Origin: Clostridia bacterium
Lineage (GTDB): Bacteria; Bacillota; Clostridia; Oscillospirales; CAG-272
DNA: 6,508 nt
NCBI GenBank assembly: GCA_017624795.1
Contig: JAGAMJ010000127.1
Span: forward strand, 1 to 6,508
Direction of reading: 5' to 3'
Under the pieces are notes generated by a model. The model did not search any database, was not told the origin of the DNA, and was given only the letters and a program-made list of their open reading frames with translations. A program made the translations under genes and the position numbers. Below, piece by piece: positions 5,793-6,508 of this stretch (the stretch's first letter is position 1; the number at the start of each line of letters is the position of its first letter).

Positions 5793-6508
5793 TTGTTATG
5801 ATCTCCTTATGTTTTGCTCTGTTTGGCAAATAGATTTCGGGGAATATCAGCTTTTCATAAGCCGTTCCGTATTTTGAAAATGAGGTCTTATAGATGCGCT
5901 CACGGGATAGCACCTCTACCATCCAAAGCGGAATACCGCCCGAGCATTTTAATTCCATCAGCACCTTCCCCTCGGGCAGGATCGGGGTGCCGTGCGGACT
6001 CGAGCAAAGGCTAAGATCGCTCTCGCGTGAAAGGATGTGATCGTCAAAGGTCACGCGAAAATCCCCACCGCCTTTATCGTAGTAGGCTTCTCGCTCGTAG
6101 GAGAGGAACACCGTAGGGCGTAAGCCGCCGTAAAAGTCAAGGAAATAATCGATCTCACGGGAGATCTGCGTGCTCACGGGACACGGATTTTCACGGCATA
6201 CCCACGACATAGCATCTGCTTCGCACAGCGGAAGTCTGCGCTTATAGACCACCTTCTCGTATTTCTTTTTCAACTCCACGAACACCGTGCTGTCGGCGCT
6301 TGCCCGAGAATAACTTCGTATTCGCAGCTTTTCCTTATAGGCGGGCTTTTCGATTGAACGGCGGATGAGTCTGTAATTGTCGGTGTCAAAGTATATATTC
6401 CGTACGCCCGACCGTCCGTATCTGTCAAGCTCCATATAGGGCGCCATCGCTTCAAGGATTCTTCCCTTTTGTTCAAGCGTCAAGAGATATTTCAACTCAT
6501 ACCGCTTG
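5776..6508 (-). CDS. VTC-domain polyphosphate polymerase-like protein, 5' end beyond the window
   Basis: Cytosolic triphosphate-tunnel fold related to the catalytic domain of yeast Vtc4, which polymerises ATP gamma-phosphate into polyphosphate. The visible 243 residues begin KRYELKYLLTLEQK, the typical first strand of the family, so the true start lies a few residues to the right of 6508; the in-frame TTG at 6495 falls within this strand and is not the start. Tunnel-lining residues are recognisable (visible numbering): KLRIR (60-64), VFVELKKK (75-82), Arg139 in REAYY, TFDDHI (153-158), Glu185 in LMELKC and Lys212 in SFSKYG. The alternating basic and acidic residues needed for triphosphate and metal binding thus look complete, and activity is plausible. 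There is no membrane segment; the DUF4956 protein, overlapping by 17 bases, may supply membrane attachment. The promoter is out of view. The product could be polyphosphate or another phosphate-linked compound. Confidence 0.9.
   Translation of the reverse strand, partial: KRYELKYLLTLEQKGRILEAMAPYMELDRYGRSGVRNIYFDTDNYRLIRRSIEKPAYKEKLRIRSYSRASADSTVFVELKKKYEKVVYKRRLPLCEADAMSWVCRENPCPVSTQISREIDYFLDFYGGLRPTVFLSYEREAYYDKGGGDFRVTFDDHILSRESDLSLCSSPHGTPILPEGKVLMELKCSGGIPLWMVEVLSRERIYKTSFSKYGTAYEKLIFPEIYLPNRAKHKEIITNGCNI
5803..5808 (-). promoter_or_regulatory. Ribosome binding site of the DUF4956 gene
   Basis: AAGGAG on the minus strand, 10 bases before the ATG at 5792 and inside the 3' end of the VTC gene. 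It shows that the membrane protein is initiated separately despite the 17-base overlap. Confidence 0.75.

Noticed and set aside
6493..6495. TTG at 6495 as start of the VTC protein
   Set aside because: The frame continues to the window edge as KRYE, completing the conserved family N-terminal strand KRYELKYLL, so the gene is truncated by the window.

Overview
The window is compact bacterial DNA of moderate GC content, and every supported gene lies on the minus strand. Gene families, strong purine-rich ribosome binding sites, a consensus sigma-A-type promoter and short stem-loop terminators all point to a Firmicute, most likely a Clostridia lineage (gut or anaerobe type; Oscillospirales or a relative is an inference). 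No rRNA, tRNA, CRISPR array, transposase or integrase is visible.

Reading in the direction of transcription (right to left), the first block is a tightly coupled three-gene operon that enters from beyond the right edge. It encodes a VTC-type polyphosphate polymerase domain protein (5776-6508, 5' end missing), a DUF4956 multi-pass membrane protein (5103-5792, overlapping the first by 17 bases), and a large exported lipoprotein of the Cthe_2159-like carbohydrate-binding (DUF4353) type (2968-5088, starting 14 bases after the membrane gene). A cytosolic polymer-synthesising fold, a membrane protein and a surface beta-helix protein together suggest a cell-envelope function. The actual polymer, substrate and ligand are not known from sequence.

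The second block is an OmpR-family response regulator (2227-2901) and its histidine kinase (992-2230), joined by an ATGA stop/start overlap. A near-perfect promoter (TTGATA, 17-base spacer, TATAAT) sits in the 66 bases between the lipoprotein and the regulator, and I see no terminator there. The pair can therefore be transcribed alone or by readthrough from the operon. A strong stem-loop at 957-984 ends this block. The kinase lacks both a full HAMP domain and the canonical DxGxG (G1) box.

The third block is a two-gene module (589-852 and 39-599, overlapping by 11 bases) of small excisionase/MerR-like helix-turn-helix proteins, carrying three related DNA-binding units in total. It is framed by the terminator at 957-984 and another stem-loop at 4-28. 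Its function is unknown and nothing in the window ties it to the other two blocks.

No stretch over 300 bases lacks a gene. The longest gaps are 853-956 (a weak promoter candidate and two abutting palindromes) and 2902-2967 (the regulator promoter).
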